From positions 1 to 43,993 of IMG/VR virus record IMGVR_UViG_3300015195_000010: DNA of 43,993 nt, one strand, 5' to 3'. Position 1 is the stretch's first letter; the number at the start of each line of letters is the position of its first letter. The position numbers and the translations under genes are program-made. This document shows, piece by piece, positions 34,481 to 43,662 of the stretch. The DNA is from a virus. The notes below the pieces were generated by a model. It was not told the origin of the DNA. It worked only from the letters and a program-made list of their open reading frames with translations, and searched no databases.

Positions 34481-37400
34481 TGGGCGTGATCCCGTCCGGC
34501 CCCAATCCCGACGAAGGCACCGGGGCGACCTTGCCCGTCATGCAAGGGCCGACCGATCGCACGGGCTTTTTCGAGAATATCGGAGCTGGGTTTCGCCAAG
34601 CCGTAGCGGGCCCGCACTCAACCCGCGTTGGGCAGGCGATCTATGAGCAGAAGAATTACGACCAGATCATCAAGGCACTCAGCGCGGAAGGCGAGCAGGG
34701 TGAAGACCATCTCGATATTCTCCAAAACTCCCCGGCGATCAAGCGCCCGTTCCGCAACCCCTACGTCAGCGGGCCGTTGCAGAACCTGCTCAATCCCAAT
34801 CACAATCCGATTGCCGATCTATTCGGCGGTGGTGATCCGGCGGAGACGCAGCAGATATGGGCGGCGGTCAAGAGGGTCCGCCAACGCAAGCCTGACTTCC
34901 TCAAGGAGTTCCCCGACGAAGCCGCGCTCCATGATTTTTCAGTCAAAGCACGCCAGCGTGACGAAGCCGCGGCGCAAGCGGTCACGAGTAGAGCCGGGAC
35001 GGCCGGAACCGTGGGCGGGTTTATCGGCGGCATGGCTGGTTCCGTCAGCAGCATGGACCCGGAGAATGTTGTCGGTGGCCTTGGCGGGGCAGCGGGAAAG
35101 ACGATTGCGCGAACGGTCATCAAGCGGGCGATTGAAGGCGCTGGGGCCAATTCAGCGGCGGCTTTAATATCCGCGCCGGCCAGAGCGGCAGATGCGAACC
35201 ACTTGGGCCAGGAGACGACGCCCGGCGACGTGGTTCACCAAGTCGAACAGGGAGCGGCCATTGGCGCGCTATTCGGCGGGGCGCATGTCCTTGTTCCACA
35301 TGTTGTGGGCAAAGTCGGGGAAACCGTCGGCGCGGCCGCCGATAAAGTCTCCGCAATCCCGCCGGTCAGAGATGTCTTGGTGGCCGCATCGATCCGCGCC
35401 GGGACAGTTCAGGATCATGGGCTTATTAACGACTGGGCACGAACTCATAATCCGGGCGGCACGATCGATACTTCGACGCCTGACGAACGGGCCGCGGTGC
35501 ATGTGATCCAGAGGGACGCGACTGCTCGAGAGGCTTCCCCGCTTGAGCCAGCGTTTGCGGGCGCGAACGATCACCGGCTGGACGCGGTTGCTCAATCGCT
35601 TGGAGTTGACCTGTCGACCCCGGATATGCCGACAACAGCCCCGATCCAGACGGCGACGGTGAGGGATCGCAGCGGACCATCGCCTCGCCGTCCGGCCACT
35701 TTCGTTGAGGGCACCCATCAATCCGAAGGCACAGGCAAAAACCCGTTGAGTTCGGCGGAAGGCCACGGTCAGTTCATCGACAAGACCTGGCTATCGGTCG
35801 CTCCCAAAGTCACCGACACGTCGGGCATGAGCCGGACACAGATCCTCGGATTGCGCCATGACCGCGGCATCGCGGACAAGGCCACAACCTATTATGCCGC
35901 CCAGAACGGCGCCTACCTTCGCGCCAGAGGGCTGGAGGACAGTCCGGGTAACTTGAGCCTTGCGCACTTTTTGGGGCCAGAAGGGGCTTCCAGCGTCCTC
36001 AGGGCGGCTCCCGATGCGCCGATCGAGGGCTTGCTATCCGCCGAGGCTATTCGCGCCAACCGCACCGTCCTTGAAGGCAAGTCCGCGTCTCAGGTCATCG
36101 CATGGGCTCACAAGCGCATTGGAGCTGCGGTCGATACGCCGGTCGCTCGAGCTGATGCTGTCCCCGAATCCGACCCTCTCGACGCGGCGGACTACAGCGA
36201 CCTTCCCTATGAGCGTGCGACGTTCACCCCGGATCAGGTCGAGACCGACGCGGCGCTGATGCAATACAAGGCCGGTGGAGACACCGCTGGCGTGACCGGC
36301 AAGCTGAAAGACGTGACCGCTTGGAACCCGATCCATTCGTCCGAGGTGCTGGTCTGGGAGGGCAACGACGGGCGCCGGATTGTCGTCGACGGCCATCAGC
36401 GCGTCGGGCTGGCGAAGCGATTGAACGACCCGTCGATTGAGCTTCCGGCGATTGTCCTTCGGGAAGCGGATGGGATCACCGCCGCACAGGCGCGGACCAT
36501 CGGGGCCTTGCGGAATATCAATCTCGGCACCGGGACGCTGCTCGACAACGCCCGTGTCTTGCGAGACGCGCCCGAAGGAGCGAACCAGATCAAGGGCGCC
36601 GAGGACCGCCGGGCAATCGAGGGGCTGGCCAACCTCAATTACGAGGCGTTCGGCGCCGTCGCCAATGGCGTGATCGATCCTTCCATCGCGGCCGAGGTCG
36701 GACGAAACGCCCCGCCGGAATCGCACATGGCGATGGTCGATCTACTGACCAAAGAGCGCATCCGCAATCCGGCTGAAGCGGGCAATATCGTGCGGCAAGC
36801 GGTGGCCGATGGGTTCGGCACCCAGCAGGAACATCAGCTTGGGATGTTCGGGGATGCGCCCCAGCAGTCGCTTTATGTCCCGATCGCGCGTATATTGGAC
36901 GCCGCATCGAAGCGGTTGCGCGATGAAAAGCGCACATTCAAGGTCTTGGCGACGAAGGCCGGCAAGATCGAAGCGGCGGGGAATGTCCTTGACCGCGGCG
37001 CGAATGAAGGGAAGGTTATCGGAAGTGACGAAGCGCTCGCAATCCTCAACGCCACCGCGCACCGCGCCGGCCCAGTCCGCGACGCCCTCATTGCAAGCGC
37101 CCGAGCCGAGCTTTCCGGTACTCGACGCGCCGATGCCGTTGGTGGATTCCTCGACGCTCTTGCCGGGATCGACCTACGCACTGCCGCTGCCGGAGTGGAA
37201 CCAGGCCGTGGACTTGGCGAACCACCTGGCGAAACGGGAATCCGAGATGCCTCTAAGGCGTCGGATGAGTTCCTATCTGAAAGCCACGGGCCGCAGCTCT
37301 TTGACCACGCGGTAGCCGCACGGGATTTAGCCGAGCCGTTCAGCGATCCCGTAGGGCAGGCGGCGAAGGATCAGACGGCGATCCTTGAGCATGACCTGCG

Positions 37401-38139
37401 GGTGGATGCGGCCAACGATGCGCTCGACCTACCGGAAGCACTTAATTCCCTCACTTTCGCGCTCAAAGACAAGCGCCCGTTGGCGCAACTCTACGCGAAG
37501 GGCGACATACTTTCACTCGACGGCAAGGTGGGCGAGGTCGTTTCCGCAAGCGATGCCAGCCTAGTCATGGATTTTGACGGCGAGCAGCATATTGTTCCTC
37601 GTGACGATCCGTTGCTCGAACCCGCCCCGCCCGAGCGTTGGCAAACGGGAGGCGGGACCAAAGAAGCGCACCCGCGCCGTGTGACGGCAAGAGAAATCCC
37701 CGATGCGCCGCCCGCGATAGTCGAAGCTCTCTCGAATCCGATTGTGAGCGTTATCGACGGCGAGGCCGGGTTTGCCGGCGGTGGCGGGGAAACTGTTTTC
37801 TGGCGAGGCGGGAAACTTGAAATTATCGAACATGGAAGCGACCCCAAAATATCAGCTGACCGTGAGGGGAAGCGCTTCGCCCGCATGTTGGCCGAAGAAA
37901 CGCCAACAGACCCTAACCTTGCGGCGGTCGAAAAACAGAAGGCCGCGCTCAAAGCCGCGTCGCCTCTGCAATCCGTCGCCGAGCAGCAAGGCACGATGGG
38001 CCTGTCCTTGTTCGACGTGGCCGATCAGCCGACCTTCCGCTTGTCCGACGAAGGCGACGCCAAGCCGCTGCACGAAATCATGGCTGAAACCGAGGCTGAC
38101 ACGCTGGCCGCTCAAGCCCTTCGGGATTGCCTCAAATGA
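34480..38139 (+). CDS. Large ejection protein with transglycosylase-like and ParB-like domains
   Basis: A 1219-residue multidomain protein. Residues ~408-530 resemble a lytic transglycosylase (HQSEGTGKNPLSSAEGHGQFIDKTWL, candidate catalytic Glu416). Residues ~612-690 contain a ParB-fold domain (IHSSEVLVWEGNDGRRIVVDGHQRVGLAKRLND, DGHQR at 637-641, then ARTIGALRNINLGTGTLLDNARVLRDAPEG). The regions at ~175-235 and 260-290 are Gly/Ala-rich and may cross membranes. T7 gp16 also carries a transglycosylase, so cell-wall digestion on entry is likely. The ParB-like part recalls polyvalent proteins that travel with phage DNA. Confidence 0.82.
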   Translation: MGVIPSGPNPDEGTGATLPVMQGPTDRTGFFENIGAGFRQAVAGPHSTRVGQAIYEQKNYDQIIKALSAEGEQGEDHLDILQNSPAIKRPFRNPYVSGPLQNLLNPNHNPIADLFGGGDPAETQQIWAAVKRVRQRKPDFLKEFPDEAALHDFSVKARQRDEAAAQAVTSRAGTAGTVGGFIGGMAGSVSSMDPENVVGGLGGAAGKTIARTVIKRAIEGAGANSAAALISAPARAADANHLGQETTPGDVVHQVEQGAAIGALFGGAHVLVPHVVGKVGETVGAAADKVSAIPPVRDVLVAASIRAGTVQDHGLINDWARTHNPGGTIDTSTPDERAAVHVIQRDATAREASPLEPAFAGANDHRLDAVAQSLGVDLSTPDMPTTAPIQTATVRDRSGPSPRRPATFVEGTHQSEGTGKNPLSSAEGHGQFIDKTWLSVAPKVTDTSGMSRTQILGLRHDRGIADKATTYYAAQNGAYLRARGLEDSPGNLSLAHFLGPEGASSVLRAAPDAPIEGLLSAEAIRANRTVLEGKSASQVIAWAHKRIGAAVDTPVARADAVPESDPLDAADYSDLPYERATFTPDQVETDAALMQYKAGGDTAGVTGKLKDVTAWNPIHSSEVLVWEGNDGRRIVVDGHQRVGLAKRLNDPSIELPAIVLREADGITAAQARTIGALRNINLGTGTLLDNARVLRDAPEGANQIKGAEDRRAIEGLANLNYEAFGAVANGVIDPSIAAEVGRNAPPESHMAMVDLLTKERIRNPAEAGNIVRQAVADGFGTQQEHQLGMFGDAPQQSLYVPIARILDAASKRLRDEKRTFKVLATKAGKIEAAGNVLDRGANEGKVIGSDEALAILNATAHRAGPVRDALIASARAELSGTRRADAVGGFLDALAGIDLRTAAAGVEPGRGLGEPPGETGIRDASKASDEFLSESHGPQLFDHAVAARDLAEPFSDPVGQAAKDQTAILEHDLRVDAANDALDLPEALNSLTFALKDKRPLAQLYAKGDILSLDGKVGEVVSASDASLVMDFDGEQHIVPRDDPLLEPAPPERWQTGGGTKEAHPRRVTAREIPDAPPAIVEALSNPIVSVIDGEAGFAGGGGETVFWRGGKLEIIEHGSDPKISADREGKRFARMLAEETPTDPNLAAVEKQKAALKAASPLQSVAEQQGTMGLSLFDVADQPTFRLSDEGDAKPLHEIMAETEADTLAAQALRDCLK

Positions 38140-40616
38140 GCATGAAGCGCTGCATCCCTGAATTGCAGGGCCAGAACAAGCTCAGCAAGGATCAGGCTGA
38201 ACGCGTCGGCAATCTGTACGACGATCTCGAGCGGGACTATTCGACCAAGTTCGGCAAGCAGGCCGCCGATGCGATGGCGTCAGAGGAAGCGGTCAAGCGC
38301 TTCGAGGCCGAAACCGCGCTCAGGCGAAGGCAGGCTGCGCTTCAGGTGACGGCGCAACAGACGATTGCCGCCGATGTGCGACGGTTCTCCAAGGACAAGC
38401 CGGGCGCCGCGGCGGAGGCATTGCTGGCGTCCGATGATCGTTCGCCCTATTTCAATGTCGAGTTCCGTTCCAAAGCCATCTCGAACGAGCATCTGGCGAT
38501 GATGAACGGCATTCTCGAAAAGCACAGCCGCAATGTCGTTGGTCAGGTTAGGGACGTAGCGGCCCTTCACGACGTGGTGAGAGAAGCGTTCGGCGAACAC
38601 ACAGGAAACGAGAACGCGAAGGAGCTGGCCCAGGCGTGGGGCGATACGGCGGAAAGTCTGAGACTGCGCTTCAACGAAGCCGGGGGTGCGATCGGCAAAC
38701 TCGACAAGTGGGGGATGCCGCAAGTCCACAACATGCTCGCGGTGAGGGCCGTTCCCTTCGAGCAATGGCGCGATTTCCTGATGGGCGATGCGGCAACGGG
38801 GCAACCGCGCTTGCTTGATCCACAGAGGATGCTCGACGAGACCGGAAACCCCATGGCGCCAGGGCACATGGAACTCGCTCTCAAAGCTGTTTATGAAACC
38901 ATCGCTTCGGACGGTTGGAATGAGCGCAGGGCCGGAGCTTTCGCCGGTTCCAAACTGGGCAATCGTCATCAAGACAGCCGCTTCCTGATGTTCAAGGACG
39001 CGGATTCGTGGCTCAAGTATAGCGAGCGGTTCGGACGGCCATTGTCGAAACTCAGTTCAGGCTTCGATCCCGGCGCGCCGATTCTGGACGCGATGATTTC
39101 CCACGTTCACGGCATGTCGAGGGATATTGCGCTGATGCAGCGGCTTGGTCCTAACCCTGCGGCGACGGCGCGATGGATCGCCGACGGCCTCAAGATCGAG
39201 GCACACCAACTGAAACACGCTGGGACCAACCGGATTAAACAAGCCAAAGCGTCCTCGATCCGATTCAACAATATGTACCAGGAATTGACCGGCGGCTTTG
39301 ATATCGAAAACGAATCCCTCGCCAAATATGCCGGGGCGATCAGGACATTGGAATCCGCCGCCAAACTTGGTGGAGCTGTCCTATCGTCAACCGGCGACAT
39401 TGCCACCCAATATGTAACGCGGCGGTTCAACGGGTTGCCGGCGGCCAAAGTGCTGACAGACTATATTGGGAGCCTTAAGCCTTCGTCGGCAGCCGACCGG
39501 ACGCACGCGGCGCGTCAGCTATTCGTTGCCGATCGGGCCACGCGAACGATGGGCGCGTTTTCCCGCTGGACCGGGGAAACGATGACCGGCGAGATCCCGG
39601 CCCGTTTGTCGGACGCGGTGATGCAATTATCCTACCTTTCAAAGTGGACCGACGACGGGCAAAGGCTGTTTAATCATCAGGTCTGGAGTGCCATTACGGA
39701 CAATTCCAGTAAGGCATGGGGGACGCTCAACTCGCGCTTCCGGGGGATGTTCGAGCGCTACGGTTTGAACGAAAGCGACTGGAACACAATCCGTTCAACC
39801 CCGATGGAGGAGAGCCAGGGCACAAAGTGGATATTGCCGGACAATATCTCTGACCCCGGCCTTCGCACTCGCCTTGCCGAGATGATCCTGCAAGAAGGCG
39901 AGTTTTCGACTATCACCTCGTCCTTGAGAATGCGCGCCGCGGTGAATGCGCGGCTTCATAGAGGGAGCATTCCCGGTGAATTGGGCCGGTCGTTCCTTCT
40001 ATTCCGGGGCTTCCCGATGCAAATGTTCTGGATGCACGGCCGCAGAGCTTTACAGGCAGGCGGCGCAAGCGCACTCAAATACAGCGCGAGCCTGTTCGTC
40101 ACTTCCACAATCCTTGGTGGTTTAGCGCTCCAGCTTAAACAGATTGTTGCGGGCAAAGACCCGCTTCCCGTAGAAGACCCGACATTCTGGACACGAGCCG
40201 CGGCGCAAGGCGGCGGGGCGGGCATCATGGGTGATTTCGTCAATTCCGCCGTCAGCCGGTCGGGGCAGGGTTTCTGGACAACGATGGGCGGGCCAGTCGC
40301 CGGGTCAATCGACGATATGCGCCGATTCTTCTCGTTCGCCAAAAAGGACGACGGCATTCATATTCTGTCCGATCACAAGGGCAAAGCCTTACGCAACCTT
40401 GTCCAAAACAACCTCCCCGGTTCGTCGCTGTGGTATGCGCGCCTCGCGTTCAGCCGCGAGGTGCTGGATCAGATGCAGGCGCAGATTGACCCGGACTATT
40501 ACGACAGCTTCGACAAGATGGAGCGGCGGGCGCAGCAGGACCACACGGCGTTCTACTGGAAGCCCGGACACACGGCCCCTGACAGAGCACCCAATCTGGC
40601 GAATGCAGCCAAGTAG
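38136..40616 (+). CDS. Large internal virion protein
   Basis: ATG 38136 overlaps the previous stop (ATGA); 826 residues. Mostly helical with an N-terminal charged coil (KDQAERVGNLYDDLERDYSTKFGKQAADAMASEEAVKRFEAETALRRRQAAL) and family-like segments (FKDADSWLKYSERFGRPLSKLSSGFDPGAPILDAMISHVHGMSRDIALMQRLGPNP; PIARLSDAVMQLSYLSKWTDDGQRLFNH-type region). A hydrophobic stretch around 640-670 (KYSASLFVTSTILGGLALQLKQI) may enter a membrane. Such proteins follow the transglycosylase gene in related podoviruses and are expected to be ejected with DNA. Confidence 0.82.
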   Translation: MSMKRCIPELQGQNKLSKDQAERVGNLYDDLERDYSTKFGKQAADAMASEEAVKRFEAETALRRRQAALQVTAQQTIAADVRRFSKDKPGAAAEALLASDDRSPYFNVEFRSKAISNEHLAMMNGILEKHSRNVVGQVRDVAALHDVVREAFGEHTGNENAKELAQAWGDTAESLRLRFNEAGGAIGKLDKWGMPQVHNMLAVRAVPFEQWRDFLMGDAATGQPRLLDPQRMLDETGNPMAPGHMELALKAVYETIASDGWNERRAGAFAGSKLGNRHQDSRFLMFKDADSWLKYSERFGRPLSKLSSGFDPGAPILDAMISHVHGMSRDIALMQRLGPNPAATARWIADGLKIEAHQLKHAGTNRIKQAKASSIRFNNMYQELTGGFDIENESLAKYAGAIRTLESAAKLGGAVLSSTGDIATQYVTRRFNGLPAAKVLTDYIGSLKPSSAADRTHAARQLFVADRATRTMGAFSRWTGETMTGEIPARLSDAVMQLSYLSKWTDDGQRLFNHQVWSAITDNSSKAWGTLNSRFRGMFERYGLNESDWNTIRSTPMEESQGTKWILPDNISDPGLRTRLAEMILQEGEFSTITSSLRMRAAVNARLHRGSIPGELGRSFLLFRGFPMQMFWMHGRRALQAGGASALKYSASLFVTSTILGGLALQLKQIVAGKDPLPVEDPTFWTRAAAQGGGAGIMGDFVNSAVSRSGQGFWTTMGGPVAGSIDDMRRFFSFAKKDDGIHILSDHKGKALRNLVQNNLPGSSLWYARLAFSREVLDQMQAQIDPDYYDSFDKMERRAQQDHTAFYWKPGHTAPDRAPNLANAAK

Positions 40617-40620
40617 CGGC

Positions 40621-40649
40621 GCGATTCAAGCCTAAGCCACCGGAACCTA
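40621..40649 (+). promoter_or_regulatory. Late promoter-like element e
   Basis: GCGATTCAA (40621-40629), 18 bases, TA (40648-40649; context CCTAGAAC, close to the alphaproteobacterial -10 GCTANAWC). It precedes the tailspike gene. CCTCCG-AC-CGGAGG (40657-40670) forms a short hairpin that holds the tailspike ribosome site. Confidence 0.75.
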
Positions 40650-40676
40650 GAACGGCCCTCCGACCGGAGGCCGTGC

Positions 40677-42713
40677 ATGACGATCGCAGCGACGAATGCT
40701 TTTTCTGGGCCGTTTGCGCCTAACGGAACGACGACGGACTTTCCTTTCACTTTCGCTGCGATGTCGGCGAATGAGATACAGGTAGAGCGCCGCGCCTCTA
40801 ATGGAACAAACACGGTAATTGGCGGCTATTCGGTCGTCTTTGCCGGGCAAGGTGGGACTGTTCATTTCTCAGCCGCTCCTGCGGCCGGCGATCCGCTCTA
40901 TATCATCTCCAATCCATTCTTCGATCAGCAGGTTTCATTCGGTAACCAGGGCAATTGGTCGCCTTCCACGATGAACGGAGCGCTTGATCGAGCAGCAATT
41001 CGTGACGTGTTCCTACGTGACGCCTTCGGGCGGACCCTCCGTGGCGATCTGGGCGATTACGTTGGCCTGCTCCCCGCCTCCCTCGCGCGTTCGGGGATGC
41101 TCCTTGGCTTTGACCTTAACGGCAATCCCATTGCGACAACCGCGTCAGGGTCTGGGGCAAAAGGCGATCCGGGATCTCCTGGAGAAGGCTATGGGACACG
41201 CACTGCGATGGCCGCACGGGCCGCGCCAGCGCTCCTGGACGACGTGCACCTCAACGAGAAGGGCCGCGAAGGCAAATTCGTCGTCGATCTTGCGTCGAGC
41301 TGGACCGCCGCGATTACGGCTGACACGCGGCAAGGAACTTTCGTTATTTCCACCGCCGACGCGGCGAAGGTTTATCGGCGCGTTTGGACGGGTCGCGCCA
41401 ACGTGTGGTGGTGGGGCGTCTATGCCGATGGAACGACAGATGACAGCCCAGCCTTCACGGTCGCAATCGCCACCCTGAAGGCGCTCGCGGGCAACCTCGT
41501 CAACAGCTACTACATCGGCGGGCCAGGGCTCTTTATCCCGGCCGGCAAATATTATCTCGGCACGACCACCATCGACATTACGCACACGCTCATTATCGAG
41601 GGCGAAGGTAACGGCCAGAACGGCGGCGCTCCGACGTGGCTTAAGTGGGCCGTGAACACCACTGGAATACGCGCTCAGCGCTACAACACGTCCGGCGATC
41701 GGATCGTTGGGGCGACCCACAATGGTGCTGACGGCTCGATCATCCGCGGCCTCTATCTTCAGGGCGCCTATACGTCGTCCAACGGCCCCTATCATGGCAT
41801 CGACTCGAACGCGCGGATCACGGTTCAGGATTGCGCGTCGAACAACTGGCAGGGCAACGGGATCAATATCCTCGCGAACAGCTTGGGCGGTAGCGGTTCT
41901 CAGGGCAACGCCAACGGCTTCGCGGTCGAGCGCTGCATGCTCTATAGCAATCAGAACGGCATTCTCATCAGCGGTAGCGACGCGAACGCTGGATACACTC
42001 TCGGCTGCGATATTGGTTACAACCGTGCTTGCGGCATTCTTGACAGCTCGTTCCTCGGCAACACGCACATGGCCCATCAGACGGCAGCCAATGTCGGCGC
42101 GCCGTACAAGTCAACCGACCCCAACGCCCGCATTGTGTTCCTTAATTGCTATGCCGAGTCGGGGCAACCGAGCTGTTCGTTCGCGTCAGCCACGCTTGCG
42201 GTTGGCGGATTGCTTTCCGAGGTCGGCGTAACTGGCGGCGCGTGGATCAGAACCGAACTTAACGCGCTTCGCGTCGAGTCCTTCTATGGCAACACGGTTC
42301 AGATCGACACTTTAGATGTCGGCGCGAGCCAGAGCTTAAACTACGGCGCGGCGCTTGCCATCTATTCTGCTTTTCATACCGGGAACTCTCTTCTTCACGG
42401 AGTAGGTCTAAATTTCGCCGGGACCATTGGCATCGGGGTCAAGGCGGCTGGGGTCGCAGGCGATTTGCCACTGCGCCTTGGTGGTTCGACGGTCGAGTTC
42501 TACGCGGCTGGCGGCCATGCCGGTCTTTTCGATGCGAGCAGCCTTACCCTCGATGTCGGGAAAGTCCTGAAGATCGGCAGCAATAAGGTGATTGGCGATC
42601 GGCTCAGCGCCCTTCCCGCAGACGCGACCGATCTCGCCACCGCTTTAACATTGGTGAACGCAATCAAGGCTCGACTGAAAGTGACCGGCGGCCACGGGCT
42701 CGTTGCCGACTAA
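40677..42713 (+). CDS. Tailspike / tail fibre with beta-helix
   Basis: A 678-residue receptor-binding protein. The N-terminal ~155 residues resemble podovirus fibre attachment domains (NAFSGPFAPNGTTTDFPFTFAAMSANEIQVERR, PLYIISNPFFDQQVSFGNQGNWSPSTMNGALDRAAIRDVFLRDAFGRTLRG). A collagen-like GAKGDPGSPGEG follows (~160-172). From ~240 on a pectate-lyase-like beta-helix is seen (WGVYADGTTDDSPAFTVAIATLK, GGPGLFIPAGKYYLGTTTIDI, LIIEGEG, IRGLYLQGAY). It probably binds or cuts surface polysaccharide. The gene has its own late promoter-like element. Confidence 0.9.
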   Translation: MTIAATNAFSGPFAPNGTTTDFPFTFAAMSANEIQVERRASNGTNTVIGGYSVVFAGQGGTVHFSAAPAAGDPLYIISNPFFDQQVSFGNQGNWSPSTMNGALDRAAIRDVFLRDAFGRTLRGDLGDYVGLLPASLARSGMLLGFDLNGNPIATTASGSGAKGDPGSPGEGYGTRTAMAARAAPALLDDVHLNEKGREGKFVVDLASSWTAAITADTRQGTFVISTADAAKVYRRVWTGRANVWWWGVYADGTTDDSPAFTVAIATLKALAGNLVNSYYIGGPGLFIPAGKYYLGTTTIDITHTLIIEGEGNGQNGGAPTWLKWAVNTTGIRAQRYNTSGDRIVGATHNGADGSIIRGLYLQGAYTSSNGPYHGIDSNARITVQDCASNNWQGNGINILANSLGGSGSQGNANGFAVERCMLYSNQNGILISGSDANAGYTLGCDIGYNRACGILDSSFLGNTHMAHQTAANVGAPYKSTDPNARIVFLNCYAESGQPSCSFASATLAVGGLLSEVGVTGGAWIRTELNALRVESFYGNTVQIDTLDVGASQSLNYGAALAIYSAFHTGNSLLHGVGLNFAGTIGIGVKAAGVAGDLPLRLGGSTVEFYAAGGHAGLFDASSLTLDVGKVLKIGSNKVIGDRLSALPADATDLATALTLVNAIKARLKVTGGHGLVAD

Positions 42714-43303
42714 TGCTCCCGCGCACCGGCCAGCTCGATCAAATTAGCGCGCTGGCGATAGCTTGCGCGATGTTCGCCGCCTTGGCCGCTTGCAGCAACA
42801 GCTCACCGTCGCCGGCTCCTGGCTGGACTATCGGCCCGACTATCAGCGGCCACAATTACTCGACCGGCTCGGCCGCGGGCGATGTCATCACCGTGCAGGA
42901 CGTTCACTATGTCACGCGCCCGTCTGGGCCATTGGCCGGCACGATCAGTATGTCGTTCCACCTCGACAAGCCGTTGACCGGGACCGGTTGCGGCAAGTCC
43001 CCGGCCAGCGCGAGCCTCTATTTCCAGCGCAAGGGTGACGACTGGAACACGGACGGGTGGCGCTGGTGGGCGACATTCGCCACCGTCACGCTCGACCACG
43101 CCGGCGACTACAATATGGCGGCACCGCTCAATGGTCCGTGGACGTCGGTGTTCCATGAGACAGCGGCCGCTAACCCGGAGGACTTTGCCGGCGCCAAGGC
43201 TCATGCTTCTGTCGTCGGCTTCACGCTCGGCAATTGCACCGGCTACGGCCACGGCGCGACGGGGCCAGCGACGTTGGCCGTCACCAGCTTCCAGGTGCTC
43301 TGA
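42713..43303 (+). CDS. Lipoprotein downstream of the tailspike
   Basis: A 196-residue protein. The N terminus has a signal with lipobox AALAAC, Cys27 (SALAIACAMFAALAACSNSSPSP), so outer- or inner-membrane lipidation is predicted. The mature part is beta-rich with two further Cys residues (TGCGKSP, LGNCTGYGH). Its start shares one base with the tailspike stop (TAATG). A membrane lipoprotein made late may block re-adsorption or superinfection, as some phage lipoproteins do; no family is recognised. Confidence 0.68.
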   Translation: MLPRTGQLDQISALAIACAMFAALAACSNSSPSPAPGWTIGPTISGHNYSTGSAAGDVITVQDVHYVTRPSGPLAGTISMSFHLDKPLTGTGCGKSPASASLYFQRKGDDWNTDGWRWWATFATVTLDHAGDYNMAAPLNGPWTSVFHETAAANPEDFAGAKAHASVVGFTLGNCTGYGHGATGPATLAVTSFQVL

Positions 43304-43304
43304 C

Positions 43305-43373
43305 ATGACTGACGACATCAAACCGGACCCCGATCCGACGGTCCTGACGACGGGCGCGCTCCGCTGTGCTTGA
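43305..43373 (+). CDS. Possible 22-residue minigene
   Basis: ATG 43305 to TGA 43371-43373, product acidic/Pro-rich (MTDDIKPDPDPTVLTTGALRCA). It bridges the gap between two genes and overlaps the next start by eight bases. It may only couple translation. Confidence 0.3.
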   Translation: MTDDIKPDPDPTVLTTGALRCA

Positions 43374-43662
43374 ACTATTCGGCGTCCAGCTTGGCACCGT
43401 CTTTCAGGGCGGGACGCTCGCCGCGATGGTGGCCGTTCTCGGTTTCTTGCTGCGCTACCGGCTGGGCCTTCGCAAGCTACAGATCGGAGACGAGGCCAAT
43501 GTACGCGACCACTATTCGCTGGAAGTTAAACGCTACACCGAAAAACTGGCCGCGCAAGAAGTGCATTTCCGCGAACTGGAAGATCACTTGCGCGAAATGC
43601 TGGCGAAGAGTGACCGTCGCCATGACGAGTGCGAGCAGTTGCGCGCATTTCAGTGGGCGTGA
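43366..43662 (+). CDS. Membrane-anchored coiled-coil protein (holin-like context)
   Basis: GTG 43366 gives 98 residues: a hydrophobic segment (FQGGTLAAMVAVLGFLLRYRLG, about 13-34) followed by a charged coiled coil (RDHYSLEVKRYTEKLAAQEVHFRELEDHLREMLAKSDRRHDECEQLRAF). The same plan, LFGVQLGTVFQGGT... then a coil with DHY/E heptads, occurs in small proteins near the lysis genes of alphaproteobacterial phages. It could be a holin partner or envelope protein. Confidence 0.7.
   Translation: MLELFGVQLGTVFQGGTLAAMVAVLGFLLRYRLGLRKLQIGDEANVRDHYSLEVKRYTEKLAAQEVHFRELEDHLREMLAKSDRRHDECEQLRAFQWA

Noticed and set aside
17514-40649. T7-type promoters for a phage RNA polymerase
   Set aside because: No single-subunit polymerase gene is present, and the motif is bipartite with a -10-like half rather than a continuous 20-base promoter.
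40677-43303. Diversity-generating retroelement, as in BPP-1
   Set aside because: Despite BPP-1-like head genes there is no reverse transcriptase and no template/variable repeat pair near the receptor-binding gene.
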